From: Cohaesibacter celericrescens
GTDB lineage: Bacteria > Pseudomonadota > Alphaproteobacteria > Rhizobiales > Cohaesibacteraceae
Direction: 5' to 3'
NCBI RefSeq assembly: GCF_002866925.1
Contig: NZ_PKUQ01000031.1
Coordinates: 372,001-436,000, forward strand
Length of the DNA stretch: 64,000 bases
The position numbers were made by a program, and so were the translations under genes. Positions within the stretch are counted from its first letter, which is position 1, and each line of letters starts with the position of its first letter. The notes below the pieces were generated by a model. It worked only from the letters and a program-made list of their open reading frames with translations. It was not told the origin of the DNA and made no database searches. Shown here in pieces: positions 52,420 to 60,741 of the stretch.

Positions 52420-53703
52420 TTATCGACCGATGTTCGGTGATTGGGATTGATCACGGGCGCGTTGCCGTTGTTCATGGCGAACAGAGATCATCTCATTGCG
52501 TTGCAATATGCCGATGATCCGACTGCGCAGATCAGCGCGTTCGCTCCGATGGACAGAGCGTTTCTGCTCGAACTGCCGTTGTAGGTCTCGGCGCTCTCTC
52601 AATTGTTGTTTGAACAGGTTCTCGCGCTGTGCCTTGTCGCGAGTGAAACAGCGGTAAGCTTCACTCTCATTCTGCTTGCGTATATCCGCCGCACGGCCTG
52701 TCAGCTTGTCCCAGACCCCCATCAAACCTGTACGCAGTCGATCAACGCGCTCTTTATGTTCGCGCTTTTGCCGCTGTTCTTGTCTTGATTGCAACAGCGC
52801 ACGCTCTTTGCGGTGCGCTTTCACCATTTCTCGTTTGTGCGCGATGAGAGGTTCAAGCTCTGTGTGTTGTTGATCGCGTATGCCGTTCGCATAACCCTGC
52901 ATCTTGTCAGAGATACGGGCGCGCATTTGCGCCCTCACTTCATCGAGTGAAGGAATATCTTCGGGCGATCTAAGCTTGGCTTTGATTTCCTTGGTTTTGA
53001 CACCAGACCAGCGAGCGACGGAATAAATTTCACCTTGCAGATCAATGGCGACAAAGCCTCGCCGATCACCCCGTGCAAGGAAATAGCCATGCTCGGCCAA
53101 GGCAGAGGCATAGGCTTTTAATCCATCTGATCGTTCCCAGCATGAGTGAAAGACTTGTTTAATTTCTCTCGGATCGAGATCAATGCGTTTGGCTTGTTGC
53201 CATTCTGCGAGCGTAAAGTTGAGCGGATCACGCCAACCATTGGTTTTATGGCCATCCGGCAATTCCCAGCCATGGTCGAGATAGAGCTCCTTTGAAAGCC
53301 CAGCCAGCTTGGTTTTGAAATGCGGCAGATTGATTGCCTTCATCTCGCTCACATCAATGCGCGACCACACCGCATGAGCATGGCGGCGACCTTCTTTTTC
53401 ATGAATGACGATGGCGCGGGGCTGATCATCTAGCCCCAATGCCTGTTCTGCCCGATCCGCAGCATCGACCAGATCGTCAATACTGGCGTAGGCATTTTTT
53501 GGAGGGTTGAGGCTCAGGGAAAATAAAAACTGTTTGCAGCGTGTGCCTTTGGACACGGCATGGGCTTCATCCAGTGCGCCATGCAGATCATCGGCCATGA
53601 AACCGCGTAACTCGTATGTGGTGACATGGTCGTTGTCATAGGCATTCATCAGATGTGCAGATAGCTGCGCTGCGCCGGAGCGTTGCGAACCTTTCAGGAT
53701 CAT
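52420..53703 (-). CDS. Relaxase / mobilization nuclease
   Basis: 427 residues. The histidine-triad motif HAHAVWSRID (HxHxxW form) in a MobA/VirD2-like relaxase domain (about 1-180; catalytic Tyr probably in the first 35 residues, e.g. NAYDNDHVT). The C-terminal half is a very basic coiled coil (RKERALLQSRQEQRQKREHK). It nicks oriT and pilots the strand. Starts 3 bases after the mobC stop. The exact MOB family is not decided. Confidence 0.9.
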   Translation of the reverse strand: MILKGSQRSGAAQLSAHLMNAYDNDHVTTYELRGFMADDLHGALDEAHAVSKGTRCKQFLFSLSLNPPKNAYASIDDLVDAADRAEQALGLDDQPRAIVIHEKEGRRHAHAVWSRIDVSEMKAINLPHFKTKLAGLSKELYLDHGWELPDGHKTNGWRDPLNFTLAEWQQAKRIDLDPREIKQVFHSCWERSDGLKAYASALAEHGYFLARGDRRGFVAIDLQGEIYSVARWSGVKTKEIKAKLRSPEDIPSLDEVRAQMRARISDKMQGYANGIRDQQHTELEPLIAHKREMVKAHRKERALLQSRQEQRQKREHKERVDRLRTGLMGVWDKLTGRAADIRKQNESEAYRCFTRDKAQRENLFKQQLRERRDLQRQFEQKRSVHRSERADLRSRIIGILQRNEMISVRHEQRQRARDQSQSPNIGR

Positions 53704-53706
53704 TGA

Positions 53707-54087
53707 TCAACCCCTCTTGCCAAGAGCATGGAGAAGTTGGTTCCGCATTTCATGAATATCGGCACATGCGTTTAACAGACGGGATTTTGTCTCATCATCG
53801 AAATAGAGATTGCCTATTTGCGCAGCCGCCGACAGCTCGGCCAAGTTGCGCGCAATTCCAGTCCGACCCATGACACCCAAAACACCAGCAATCGCCTTGC
53901 GATCAAAGGTGATGGTTTTGGGCGTGGCTCTATACTGTACGGCATTGTCGGAAAACAACACCGACTTCACATAGGTGGATAATGGCAACCCGCCCGAACG
54001 CTGCGTGAGACTATCCCGCTCTTGATCGGTCAAACGGATGGAGAGCGGTGAGAGACGTTTTGAAGGAATTGGATTGGAATTGGTCAT
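53707..54087 (-). CDS. mobC: MobC-like relaxosome accessory protein
   Basis: 126 residues: an N-terminal ribbon-helix-helix segment (LSIRLTDQERDSLTQRSGGLPLSTYVK) and a MobC C-terminal region (RNLAELSAAAQIGNL). It helps open oriT for the relaxase. As integrated, its upstream DNA is the element end and then foreign chromosome. In the joined circle its ATG overlaps the stop of the recombinase frame (ATGA). Confidence 0.85.
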   Translation of the reverse strand: MTNSNPIPSKRLSPLSIRLTDQERDSLTQRSGGLPLSTYVKSVLFSDNAVQYRATPKTITFDRKAIAGVLGVMGRTGIARNLAELSAAAQIGNLYFDDETKSRLLNACADIHEMRNQLLHALGKRG

Positions 54088-54180
54088 TTGCCCAACTCCT
54101 CAAAATCAATATCAGCGTGCTTTAATTGATGTTCCCAATCGGCCAAAACCTCGAAAATAGCGTTCGAACTATCCCCCGAG

Positions 54181-54193
54181 CTCTCCGCCATTT
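54181..54193 (+). repeat. Right attachment core (attR)
   Basis: CTCTCCGCCATTT, an exact copy of the tRNA-Ser end at 31230-31242, 94 bases upstream of the mobC start. It marks the right end of the element; chromosome resumes after it. Confidence 0.85.
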
Positions 54194-54413
54194 GTCAATG
54201 CTTGCGTGATCTAGATTAAATCTCAAAGCTGGCCAAAGGCTCGGGCGGGTTACCTGATGATATCCGTGATATAGATGGCGTCAGTGTCCAGTGGCTGAAT
54301 ATACTTTAGAGATAACAACAGCATTGGCTGCGAGCAAACCTCGCTATCGAAACAACAACATAGAAGGACGGCACACGACCCTGCACCGCCCATCTCAAAT
54401 GGAACGATAAAGC
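54194..54413. other. Chromosomal gap beyond the element
   Basis: 220 bases with no supported gene; originally the DNA just downstream of tRNA-Ser. I see no clear terminator for the convergent operon ending at 54414. Confidence 0.4.
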
Positions 54414-55235
54414 TTATTGCGCCAACCCCAGTGCCTCTAGGCGGGCGACCGTTTCGGGCAGTTTATCCTGACGGTCACGCACTTCGAGAATAAGACGCGG
54501 ATCGGCTTCAATCTCGGCCAAGGCCTTGAATACGCCCCCCCAAGGAATGGTGCCTTCACCCGGGTGCCAGTGTCGGTCTGCGTAGCCATCTGCATCCTGC
54601 AAATGGACATGGCCCAACTGGGTACCTGCCATATAAACAAAGTCGGCTACGGGTGGGGCTTTGAATTGCCCATGGGCAAAATGGGCGTGACCGGTATCAA
54701 TAGAAACCTTGAAACTAGAGCTGTTGATCGCCGAGACCAGTGCACTGCGCAAAGTGGGGTCTACATCGCCAACATTCTCCAGCATCAAACAACAGCCAAT
54801 TTCCTCGGCCCGCTTAACAGCAGGGACGAGAATGGCCTCCGCAGCTTCAAATATCGCTGCACGCATATAGGCGAAATTCACAAAGTTCAGGCTATGGAAC
54901 ATGTTGAACGGGCTATGCACAACCATATGGGTGGCGCCCAGTTTCTCGCATTTGCCCAAGGCATCAAGCAGCCGCTTGGTCACCACTGGCTGGATTAGCG
55001 GATCATCAGAGGCAACATCGAGCCCGAAAAACGGGCCATGAATGCCAAAAGTCCCGTCGTATCCATCAAGCAATGCTTTGTAAGCAGCAATCAGCTCGGT
55101 TTGATCCTCGTCCTGAACGGTGACGGGAACAAAATCTTGCAGTTCTAATGTGCGGTCTTTCTCAAAGATCCAGTCTTTGAGGGCAACGACGTCATCGTAC
55201 TTCAGGGCGGCGCCCAGAATTGGCAAAGAGGACAT
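54414..55235 (-). CDS. Sugar phosphate isomerase/epimerase-like TIM-barrel protein
   Basis: 273 residues of the AP-endonuclease-2-like TIM-barrel superfamily: GTFGIHGPFFGLD, HMVVHSPFNMFH, LMLENVGD, FKVSIDTGHAHFA, HVHLQDADG, ILEVRD supply the metal ligands (His, Glu, Asp). The substrate is unknown. As the last gene of an importer operon it probably acts on the imported compound. Confidence 0.85.
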   Translation of the reverse strand: MSSLPILGAALKYDDVVALKDWIFEKDRTLELQDFVPVTVQDEDQTELIAAYKALLDGYDGTFGIHGPFFGLDVASDDPLIQPVVTKRLLDALGKCEKLGATHMVVHSPFNMFHSLNFVNFAYMRAAIFEAAEAILVPAVKRAEEIGCCLMLENVGDVDPTLRSALVSAINSSSFKVSIDTGHAHFAHGQFKAPPVADFVYMAGTQLGHVHLQDADGYADRHWHPGEGTIPWGGVFKALAEIEADPRLILEVRDRQDKLPETVARLEALGLAQ

Positions 55236-55301
55236 GAAAGGTTCCTTTGAATGTGGCTATGGGAGCGTTGCCCCGAGATGAGCCTGAGGCGAGATATCTT
55301 G

Positions 55302-56135
55302 CTATTTAATACCGGCGCGCATGAAGCTTTGAACAAACTGGCGCTGGAAAAGCAAAAATCCGATCAGTAATGGCGCAGATGTTAGCAAGGTTGCTGCGTT
55401 GATCACTGACCACTGAATGCCGGAGTCGGTCGATGAAAACACTGACAACCCAACGGTTAGAGGCCGAGTTTCAACCGAATTGGTAATGATCAGCGGCCAG
55501 ACGAAATTGTTCCAGTGAGCCGAGACTGAAACCAGCCCGAACGCCAGATAGGTCGGTTTGGCCAGCGGAACATAAACCCGCCATAGCGTGCCAAAGACTC
55601 CCTCTCCTTCGATACGCGCAGCGTCATCCAGTTCCTTGGGGATGGTCATGAAGGTTTGACGCAGCAGAAATATACAAAAGCCGGACGCCATATAGGGCAG
55701 GCCGATAGCGACAATGGTATCCACCAGTCCCAACATGCGCATGGTCTGATAATTCTCTACTAGCAAAATGTCCGGCATCACCATCAATTGCACCAACACC
55801 AGCGCAAACAGAAAATTTCGACCGGGGAATTTGAGCCGAGCAAATGCATAGGCGGCACATGTGCCAAGGATCAGTTGGCCTATTAAAATCATCGTCACCA
55901 GAAGAATGGTATTGAGGAAATAGCGTGCGAAGGGTGCCTGCACCCAAGCTTTGGGGAAATTCTCCAGCGTCAAGGGCGCCAACAGATCAAAATTGACCTC
56001 ATATTCCGCCGGATGAAAAGCCGTCCAAATGGCATAGGCCAAAGGCAATATCCAAATGAGCGCCAGCGCCCACGCGGCTGTTGTGATCAGGACACGGTCA
56101 ATACGTGCTGACAAGGTTGCGTTTGTGCCGGTCAT
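55302..56135 (-). CDS. ABC transporter permease (UgpE/MalG type)
   Basis: 277 residues, six hydrophobic segments, EAA loop ELDDAARIEGEGVFGTLWRVYVPLAKP (as EAA motif near residue 185). Second inner-membrane permease of a carbohydrate- or glycerol-phosphate-type importer. ATG overlaps the stop of the other permease by 4 bases. Confidence 0.9.
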   Translation of the reverse strand: MTGTNATLSARIDRVLITTAAWALALIWILPLAYAIWTAFHPAEYEVNFDLLAPLTLENFPKAWVQAPFARYFLNTILLVTMILIGQLILGTCAAYAFARLKFPGRNFLFALVLVQLMVMPDILLVENYQTMRMLGLVDTIVAIGLPYMASGFCIFLLRQTFMTIPKELDDAARIEGEGVFGTLWRVYVPLAKPTYLAFGLVSVSAHWNNFVWPLIITNSVETRPLTVGLSVFSSTDSGIQWSVINAATLLTSAPLLIGFLLFQRQFVQSFMRAGIK

Positions 56136-57001
56136 TTGTAATGCACCCTGCGGTCAAGGAAGAAGAACTGGCCGACTGCCAGCAAGGATAACAGTCCCAA
56201 AATTACTACGGTCAATGTGCTGGCGTAAGCGGTGTCCCAGTATCTGAAGGCCACCTCATAGATATAATAGAGCAGCAGTTTGGACGCGTTGTTCGGGCCA
56301 CCTTCGGTCATGACGAAAATATGGTCTACAAGGCGCACCGAATTGATCACCGCATTGACCGATATGAACAAGGTCGTCGGCATGATCAGAGGAAGGGTGA
56401 CCCGGTGAAAAAAGGTCCAACGGCCGGCTCCTTCCAGCTTGGCCGCTTCGCGCAATTGTTTCGGGATTGTTTGCAGTGCAGCCAAATAGAAGATCATGAA
56501 AAAACCTGCCTCTTTCCAGACCGCAACCGCAATCATGGTGTAGAGCGCTGTGTTGGTCTGCCCGATCCAGTTTTGTGGTGGCAGATCAAACAGCGAGCGG
56601 ATCTGGTCAATCAGACCAAACCCCGGCGTATAGAAAAACATCCAGATATTGGCGACCGCGATCAATGGCAGTACCGTGGGGGTGAAATAAGCCATGCGCA
56701 GAAAGGAAATGCCCGACAGCTTGCCATGCACAAATATCGCCATGCCGAGGGAAATAAGTATGGAGGCGGGAATGGTCACAGCTGCATAAATCAGGTTGTT
56801 TGTGAAGGCGCGGATAAACACCTCATCTTCGAACAGCCGCTTGTAATTGTCCCATTCTATAAAGGCCGAGGGGCGGCGACCACGTGGTGTCGAGAAAAAG
56901 CTGTCAATCAGCGTTTCTATCGCCGGAATATGGGTAAATCCCAGCAATAGAACCATGGCTGGCAAAAGCAGAAGCAGAGCATATATCCAGTCGCGTCGCA
57001 T
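56132..57001 (-). CDS. ABC transporter permease (UgpA/MalF type)
   Basis: 289 residues, six hydrophobic segments. EAA loop LREAAKLEGAGRWTFFHRV (about 190-208) contacts the ATPase. Pairs with the permease at 55302. Confidence 0.9.
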   Translation of the reverse strand: MRRDWIYALLLLLPAMVLLLGFTHIPAIETLIDSFFSTPRGRRPSAFIEWDNYKRLFEDEVFIRAFTNNLIYAAVTIPASILISLGMAIFVHGKLSGISFLRMAYFTPTVLPLIAVANIWMFFYTPGFGLIDQIRSLFDLPPQNWIGQTNTALYTMIAVAVWKEAGFFMIFYLAALQTIPKQLREAAKLEGAGRWTFFHRVTLPLIMPTTLFISVNAVINSVRLVDHIFVMTEGGPNNASKLLLYYIYEVAFRYWDTAYASTLTVVILGLLSLLAVGQFFFLDRRVHYK

Positions 57002-57023
57002 GGTCTCGCCTTAATAGGGAAGA

Positions 57024-57049
57024 GTGCGAGGGACACTTGTCCCTCGCAC
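57024..57049. other. Stem-loop between binding-protein and permease genes
   Basis: Perfect 11-bp stem GTGCGAGGGAC (57024-57034) / complement (57039-57049), 4-nt loop, no T run. In importer operons such a structure after the binding-protein gene often stabilises its mRNA, giving more binding protein than permease. Confidence 0.6.
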
Positions 57050-57113
57050 AGGGTGTGGAGATACAAGATCTGGACTGACTGAACGAATGTCAGCCAGCCC
57101 GTTCCTGCTGTTG

Positions 57114-58394
57114 TTAGCGGTAGTTTTTGAGAACGGCTTCTGCTTTTTCCTGCGCTTCTTTGAGGGCAGGTGCAGCTTCTTTATCTCCAGCCAGCGTTGC
57201 GGCAATGGCATCATTAAGGAAGGAAGTGACGCGCTGGTTTTCATAAGTGGAAAGCTCGGCAACCGCATATTCTAGCTGGTCGCGAGCAACCAGAGCCTGT
57301 GGTACCGTTTTGACATAATCCTTCATGGCATCGGTTTCCCAGGCATCAGCGCGAGGGGCAACATAACCGGTGGCCATGGACCATTTAGCTGCCTGTTCTG
57401 GCTCTGTAATCCATTTTACGAAATCAACGGCAGCCTTTTTCTGTTCGTCAGAGGCATCCTTGAACAGATAGAAGTTACCGCCGCCTGTTGGTGCTCCGAA
57501 GCGTTCTTTTTTAGGAAGGAAGCCAACACCAAATTCAAACGGTGCGTTGGCGACCATGTTGGTCAGATTGCCCGTGGTGGTCCAGACGATCGCGGCTTCA
57601 TGTTCGAAGAAGGCTTTCGGAGTTGCGCCCCAATCTATGGAGCCACCCTGCATAACGCCATGTTTGTTAGACAGGTCATACATATATTGAAGGGCTTCAA
57701 CGACTTTGGGGTCGTCGAACTGTGTCTTGTTGCCATCCGCGTTGGCAAGGATCGCACCGGCAGGTGTGGACAGGCCCTGGAAAAGCCAGTATGGGAAACC
57801 GGCCGAAGGAATACGCACGCCCCATTGGGTTACATTGCCGCTGGCATCTTTTTTGACCAGCTTTTTGGACATCTCAACCAGTTCTTCCCAATTTTCCGGC
57901 GCATGCTCTGGGTCGAGGCCCGCTTCTTTGAAGGCTTCCTTGTTCCAGTACATCACTGGTGTGGAGCGCTGGAATGGAATGCCCCAGGTCTTGCCGCCGG
58001 TCTGGCTGTTTTGCATGAAAGCTGGATAGAAAGCACCGATCCAGCTCTTTTTTTCGTCTTCCGAAACGTAACCATCGAACGGTTCAATCAAGTCTTCATC
58101 GATCAAAGTGAACATGTCGGTGGAGAGAAGCACTGAGATCTGGGGGGCGTTGCCACCACGTGCTGCGGTGATTGCTTTGGTCAGTGTGTCAGTGTAGGAA
58201 CCGGCATAAATCGCATCGATTTTTACATCCGGATGGGCTTTGACATAATCAGCGGTCAAAGTCGAAATGGTGTCAGCTGCTTTGCCGCCAACGGCCACTG
58301 GAAAATAGAACTCCAGATCAACAGCCAGTGCAGGCAACGATACAGCCGAGAGCAGAGCAGCAACAATGCTGGATTTCAGAAAATTGGAAGCCAT
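57114..58394 (-). CDS. ABC transporter substrate-binding protein (UgpB-like)
   Basis: 426 residues. Signal peptide (FLKSSIVAALLSAVSLPALA), then a family-1 solute-binding fold: DLEFYFPVAVGGKAADTI, APQISVLLSTDMFTLIDED, TWGIPFQRSTPVMYWNKEAF, GGGNFYLFKDASDEQ. It resembles UgpB-like proteins for glycerol-phosphate or sugars, but the ligand is not certain. ATG 58394 gives a normal signal peptide. Confidence 0.9.
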   Translation of the reverse strand: MASNFLKSSIVAALLSAVSLPALAVDLEFYFPVAVGGKAADTISTLTADYVKAHPDVKIDAIYAGSYTDTLTKAITAARGGNAPQISVLLSTDMFTLIDEDLIEPFDGYVSEDEKKSWIGAFYPAFMQNSQTGGKTWGIPFQRSTPVMYWNKEAFKEAGLDPEHAPENWEELVEMSKKLVKKDASGNVTQWGVRIPSAGFPYWLFQGLSTPAGAILANADGNKTQFDDPKVVEALQYMYDLSNKHGVMQGGSIDWGATPKAFFEHEAAIVWTTTGNLTNMVANAPFEFGVGFLPKKERFGAPTGGGNFYLFKDASDEQKKAAVDFVKWITEPEQAAKWSMATGYVAPRADAWETDAMKDYVKTVPQALVARDQLEYAVAELSTYENQRVTSFLNDAIAATLAGDKEAAPALKEAQEKAEAVLKNYR

Positions 58395-58447
58395 GAGAAT
58401 GGACCTTTTAAATCTGTCTGAATGGAACAAAATTGAGAGATGAAGGG

Positions 58448-59533
58448 TTAAGGCTGAAGCGCCTCGACCGGGTTTTGTGGCTTTTTGATGCGTGCACCTG
58501 TCACCTTATCGAACAAGGCCAGATCCTCAGATGCGAAGGAGAGGGTGATCGGCGTGCCGGGTGTGAAATCACTGCGCCCCGAGGCCCGCACGGTGATGGT
58601 TTCATCGGCGATCAGACAGTCGAGCATGGTGTCAGCGCCTAGAAATTCGACAGAAGAAATCGTGGCCTTCAGAGCCCCGTCTTCAGCCAGGTTGATAGCC
58701 TCGGGCCGCAGTCCGACAAGCAGAGTGCTGCTCGAACGTGATTGCAGATTTTGGCCCAGCGCGCCAAGAGCCGACGCGTCAAACAGGCTCATCGGTGGCG
58801 TGCCAATGAAACGCGCAGCAAATAGGGTACTTGGTTTGTCATAAAGCGCGCGCGGACTATCGACCTGTTCAACTTTTCCTTCGTTGAGTAGCACCACCTG
58901 ATCGGCCATCGTAATGGCTTCGGCCTGATCGTGCGTCACATAAACCATGGTAAAACCGAGCTTTTGCTGCAAGGCGCGCAACTCAAGGCGCATTTCATGA
59001 CGCAGCTTGGCATCCAGATTGGAGAGAGGTTCGTCCATTAAGCAGATTGAGCGCTCGGCGATCACCGCTCGCGCCAATGCGACGCGTTGTTGCTGGCCGC
59101 CGGACAATTCAGCAGGCTTGCGGCCCAGCAGCTTTTCCAGCCCCATCAGTTCGGCCACCGCCAGTAGTTTTTCTCCACGAGTGCGTTTGGGCTCTTTGCG
59201 GGTACGCAGCCCAAAAATGATATTTTCGGCCACATCTAGATGCGGAAACAATGCATAGGATTGGAAGACCATCGACAAGTAGCGCTTGTCTGGTGAGCGG
59301 TGGGTGACATCCTCGTCACCGATATGCACCTTGCCTTCGGTTGCTTGCTCAAGCCCAGCGATGATGCGGAGTAAGGTGGACTTGCCACAACCAGAAGGCC
59401 CGAGCAAAGCGGTGAAAGAACCCGCCGGAATGGTGATGTCGACATTATCCAGAGCGCGGGTCTGTTCCCAGACCTTACTGATGCCATGCAACGCGATGGA
59501 GCGCCCATGATGGACCGGATGGATGATGCTCAT
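58448..59533 (-). CDS. ABC transporter ATP-binding protein (UgpC/MalK type)
   Basis: 361 residues: Walker A LLGPSGCGKST, signature LSGGQQQRVALARA, Walker B CLMDEPLSNLDAKL, then a C-terminal TOBE/OB domain (about 240-350). Start overlaps the stop of the regulator gene (ATGA). Confidence 0.93.
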   Translation of the reverse strand: MSIIHPVHHGRSIALHGISKVWEQTRALDNVDITIPAGSFTALLGPSGCGKSTLLRIIAGLEQATEGKVHIGDEDVTHRSPDKRYLSMVFQSYALFPHLDVAENIIFGLRTRKEPKRTRGEKLLAVAELMGLEKLLGRKPAELSGGQQQRVALARAVIAERSICLMDEPLSNLDAKLRHEMRLELRALQQKLGFTMVYVTHDQAEAITMADQVVLLNEGKVEQVDSPRALYDKPSTLFAARFIGTPPMSLFDASALGALGQNLQSRSSSTLLVGLRPEAINLAEDGALKATISSVEFLGADTMLDCLIADETITVRASGRSDFTPGTPITLSFASEDLALFDKVTGARIKKPQNPVEALQP

Positions 59534-60321
59534 AACGCCTGCTCCTCTACCACCTTGCTTGGCACGGCAACGCTAACGCTGGCCAAGCCAAGCTTGTCTA
59601 AAAATTGTTGGGGAATGGCTTGGTCACAAAAAATATGGTCGACATCGGACAGGTGCCCGCCGCGTACGTCGGCCGTGCGGCCAAATTTGCTGTGGTCCAT
59701 GACCAAATAGGACGTACGGCAATTTTTCAGAATGGCCCGCCGACTGCCGACTTCAGCTTCGGAAAAATCAAGTAAGCCGCCGTCCTGACTGACCCCCGCC
59801 ACACCAAAAATACCAAAATCCACCTCGAAACGTTCAAAGAAAGCCTCCACCTCGGCCCCCAGAATGTCGCGGTCGCCAGAGCGAACCGAACCACCCGCTA
59901 TGGTCACAGACCAGTCGTGGCGTCCACTTGCCTGCATGGCGATATTGAGATTGTTGGTGAAAATCTTGAGATTGGTCTTTTCCTGAAGCGCAGCAATGGC
60001 CATTTCCGGTGTCGTACCAATCGACAGGGCAATCGAGCTGCCGTCAGGGATATGCGCAGCCACTTGCAGCGCGATTTTGCGCTTGGCTGCCACATTCATA
60101 ATTCGGCGCTTGGCATAAAGCAGGTTGCCGCTGATTGGAGGGGCCTCTACACCACCCCAAACCCGGCGCAATTCCCCTTGCTCACACAGCGCATTCACAT
60201 CGCGGCGAATGGTCTGGGTGGAGACACTGAAATGCTCCGACAGAGCGTCGATGGCACAAAAACCTGTCTCGGACACCGTCTTGATGATCTGCAACTGCCT
60301 GTCGCTATAGGTATCAATCAT
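59530..60321 (-). CDS. DeoR-family transcriptional regulator
   Basis: 263 residues. N-terminal winged helix (ALSEHFSVSTQTIRRDVNALCEQG, about 22-45) and a DeoRC sugar-phosphate sensor domain (SSIALSIGTTPEMA, LKIFTNNLNIAMQ, FGIFGVAGVSQDGGLLD). It heads the importer operon and probably represses it, responding to a phosphorylated intermediate. This fits a sugar-phosphate or glycerol-phosphate pathway. The inverted repeat at 60440 is its likely operator. Confidence 0.92.
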   Translation of the reverse strand: MIDTYSDRQLQIIKTVSETGFCAIDALSEHFSVSTQTIRRDVNALCEQGELRRVWGGVEAPPISGNLLYAKRRIMNVAAKRKIALQVAAHIPDGSSIALSIGTTPEMAIAALQEKTNLKIFTNNLNIAMQASGRHDWSVTIAGGSVRSGDRDILGAEVEAFFERFEVDFGIFGVAGVSQDGGLLDFSEAEVGSRRAILKNCRTSYLVMDHSKFGRTADVRGGHLSDVDHIFCDQAIPQQFLDKLGLASVSVAVPSKVVEEQAL

Positions 60322-60439
60322 CCCGCCACCAACTCACCTGCATTCGAACCATTCGCTGCAAGGTTTGCGCTTTGTCGAAGGCGGAAAATCTCAATCGCCT
60401 TCAGTGTTTGGCGGGAGACTAGGCGTGGATTGTTTCAGT

Positions 60440-60467
60440 CATTTGAATGTTTTGTGACATTCAAATG
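60440..60467. promoter_or_regulatory. Candidate DeoR operator
   Basis: Perfect 10-bp inverted repeat CATTTGAATG (60440-60449) / CATTCAAATG (60458-60467) with an 8-nt spacer, 119 bases upstream of the regulator start. It lies in the 420-base gap 60322-60741, which otherwise shows no gene. Confidence 0.55.
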
Positions 60468-60664
60468 AAATCGGTTTTTAGGCGAGGGAGCAACGGGGGC
60501 GAATAATATTTGGCTGAAACCTGCGGTTCATACCGATCCCTGATATAAGGATAGGAGCGAAGTTGCTTGCTGATGTTGAAATGAACATTAATAAATGAAC
60601 GCAAAATAGTCGGCTTGAAAATCTGGAGACCTCTGATGCCGATGGTGTCTGGCTATGAAGTTGC

Positions 60665-60708
60665 AACGCACTCAAATCCGCGCTTTTATCCGGCGGTTTG
60701 AGTGCGTT
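60665..60708 (-). terminator. Possible terminator of fbp
   Basis: 12-bp arms AACGCACTCAAA (60665-60676) / TTTGAGTGCGTT (60697-60708), 20-nt GC-rich loop. No T run follows on the minus strand, so termination is uncertain. Confidence 0.45.
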
Positions 60709-60741
60709 TGAACAGTTCGAACAGGGGCAGGGCTTTGTTGA

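Larger units (their letters stand above)
31230..54193. mobile_element. Integrative mobilizable element in tRNA-Ser, about 22.96 kb
   Basis: Bounded by 13-bp direct repeats. Left end: large serine recombinase. Right end: mobC, relaxase, VirD4-like coupling protein. Cargo: a seven-gene overlapping defense operon (RHH, type I R-M, DUF262, Hachiman-like pair), ardA, an ArdC-like protein, a resolvase with dyad sites, and unknown genes. No type IV secretion channel genes are visible, so transfer would need a helper conjugative element; hence mobilizable rather than self-transmissible. Confidence 0.88.

Noticed and set aside
54162-54168. GTTCGAA near attR as a remnant of a second tRNA T arm
   Set aside because: The spacing to the core (12 bases) differs from the true tRNA (7 bases), and in the circle this stretch is part of the recombinase coding frame.
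54088-54180. oriT upstream of mobC
   Set aside because: Position is usual for oriT, but the stretch reads as the in-frame recombinase tail in the circle and shows no strong dyad. Not excluded.
31230-54193. Prophage
   Set aside because: No capsid, terminase, tail or lysis genes; relaxase, mobC and coupling protein indicate a mobilizable element.
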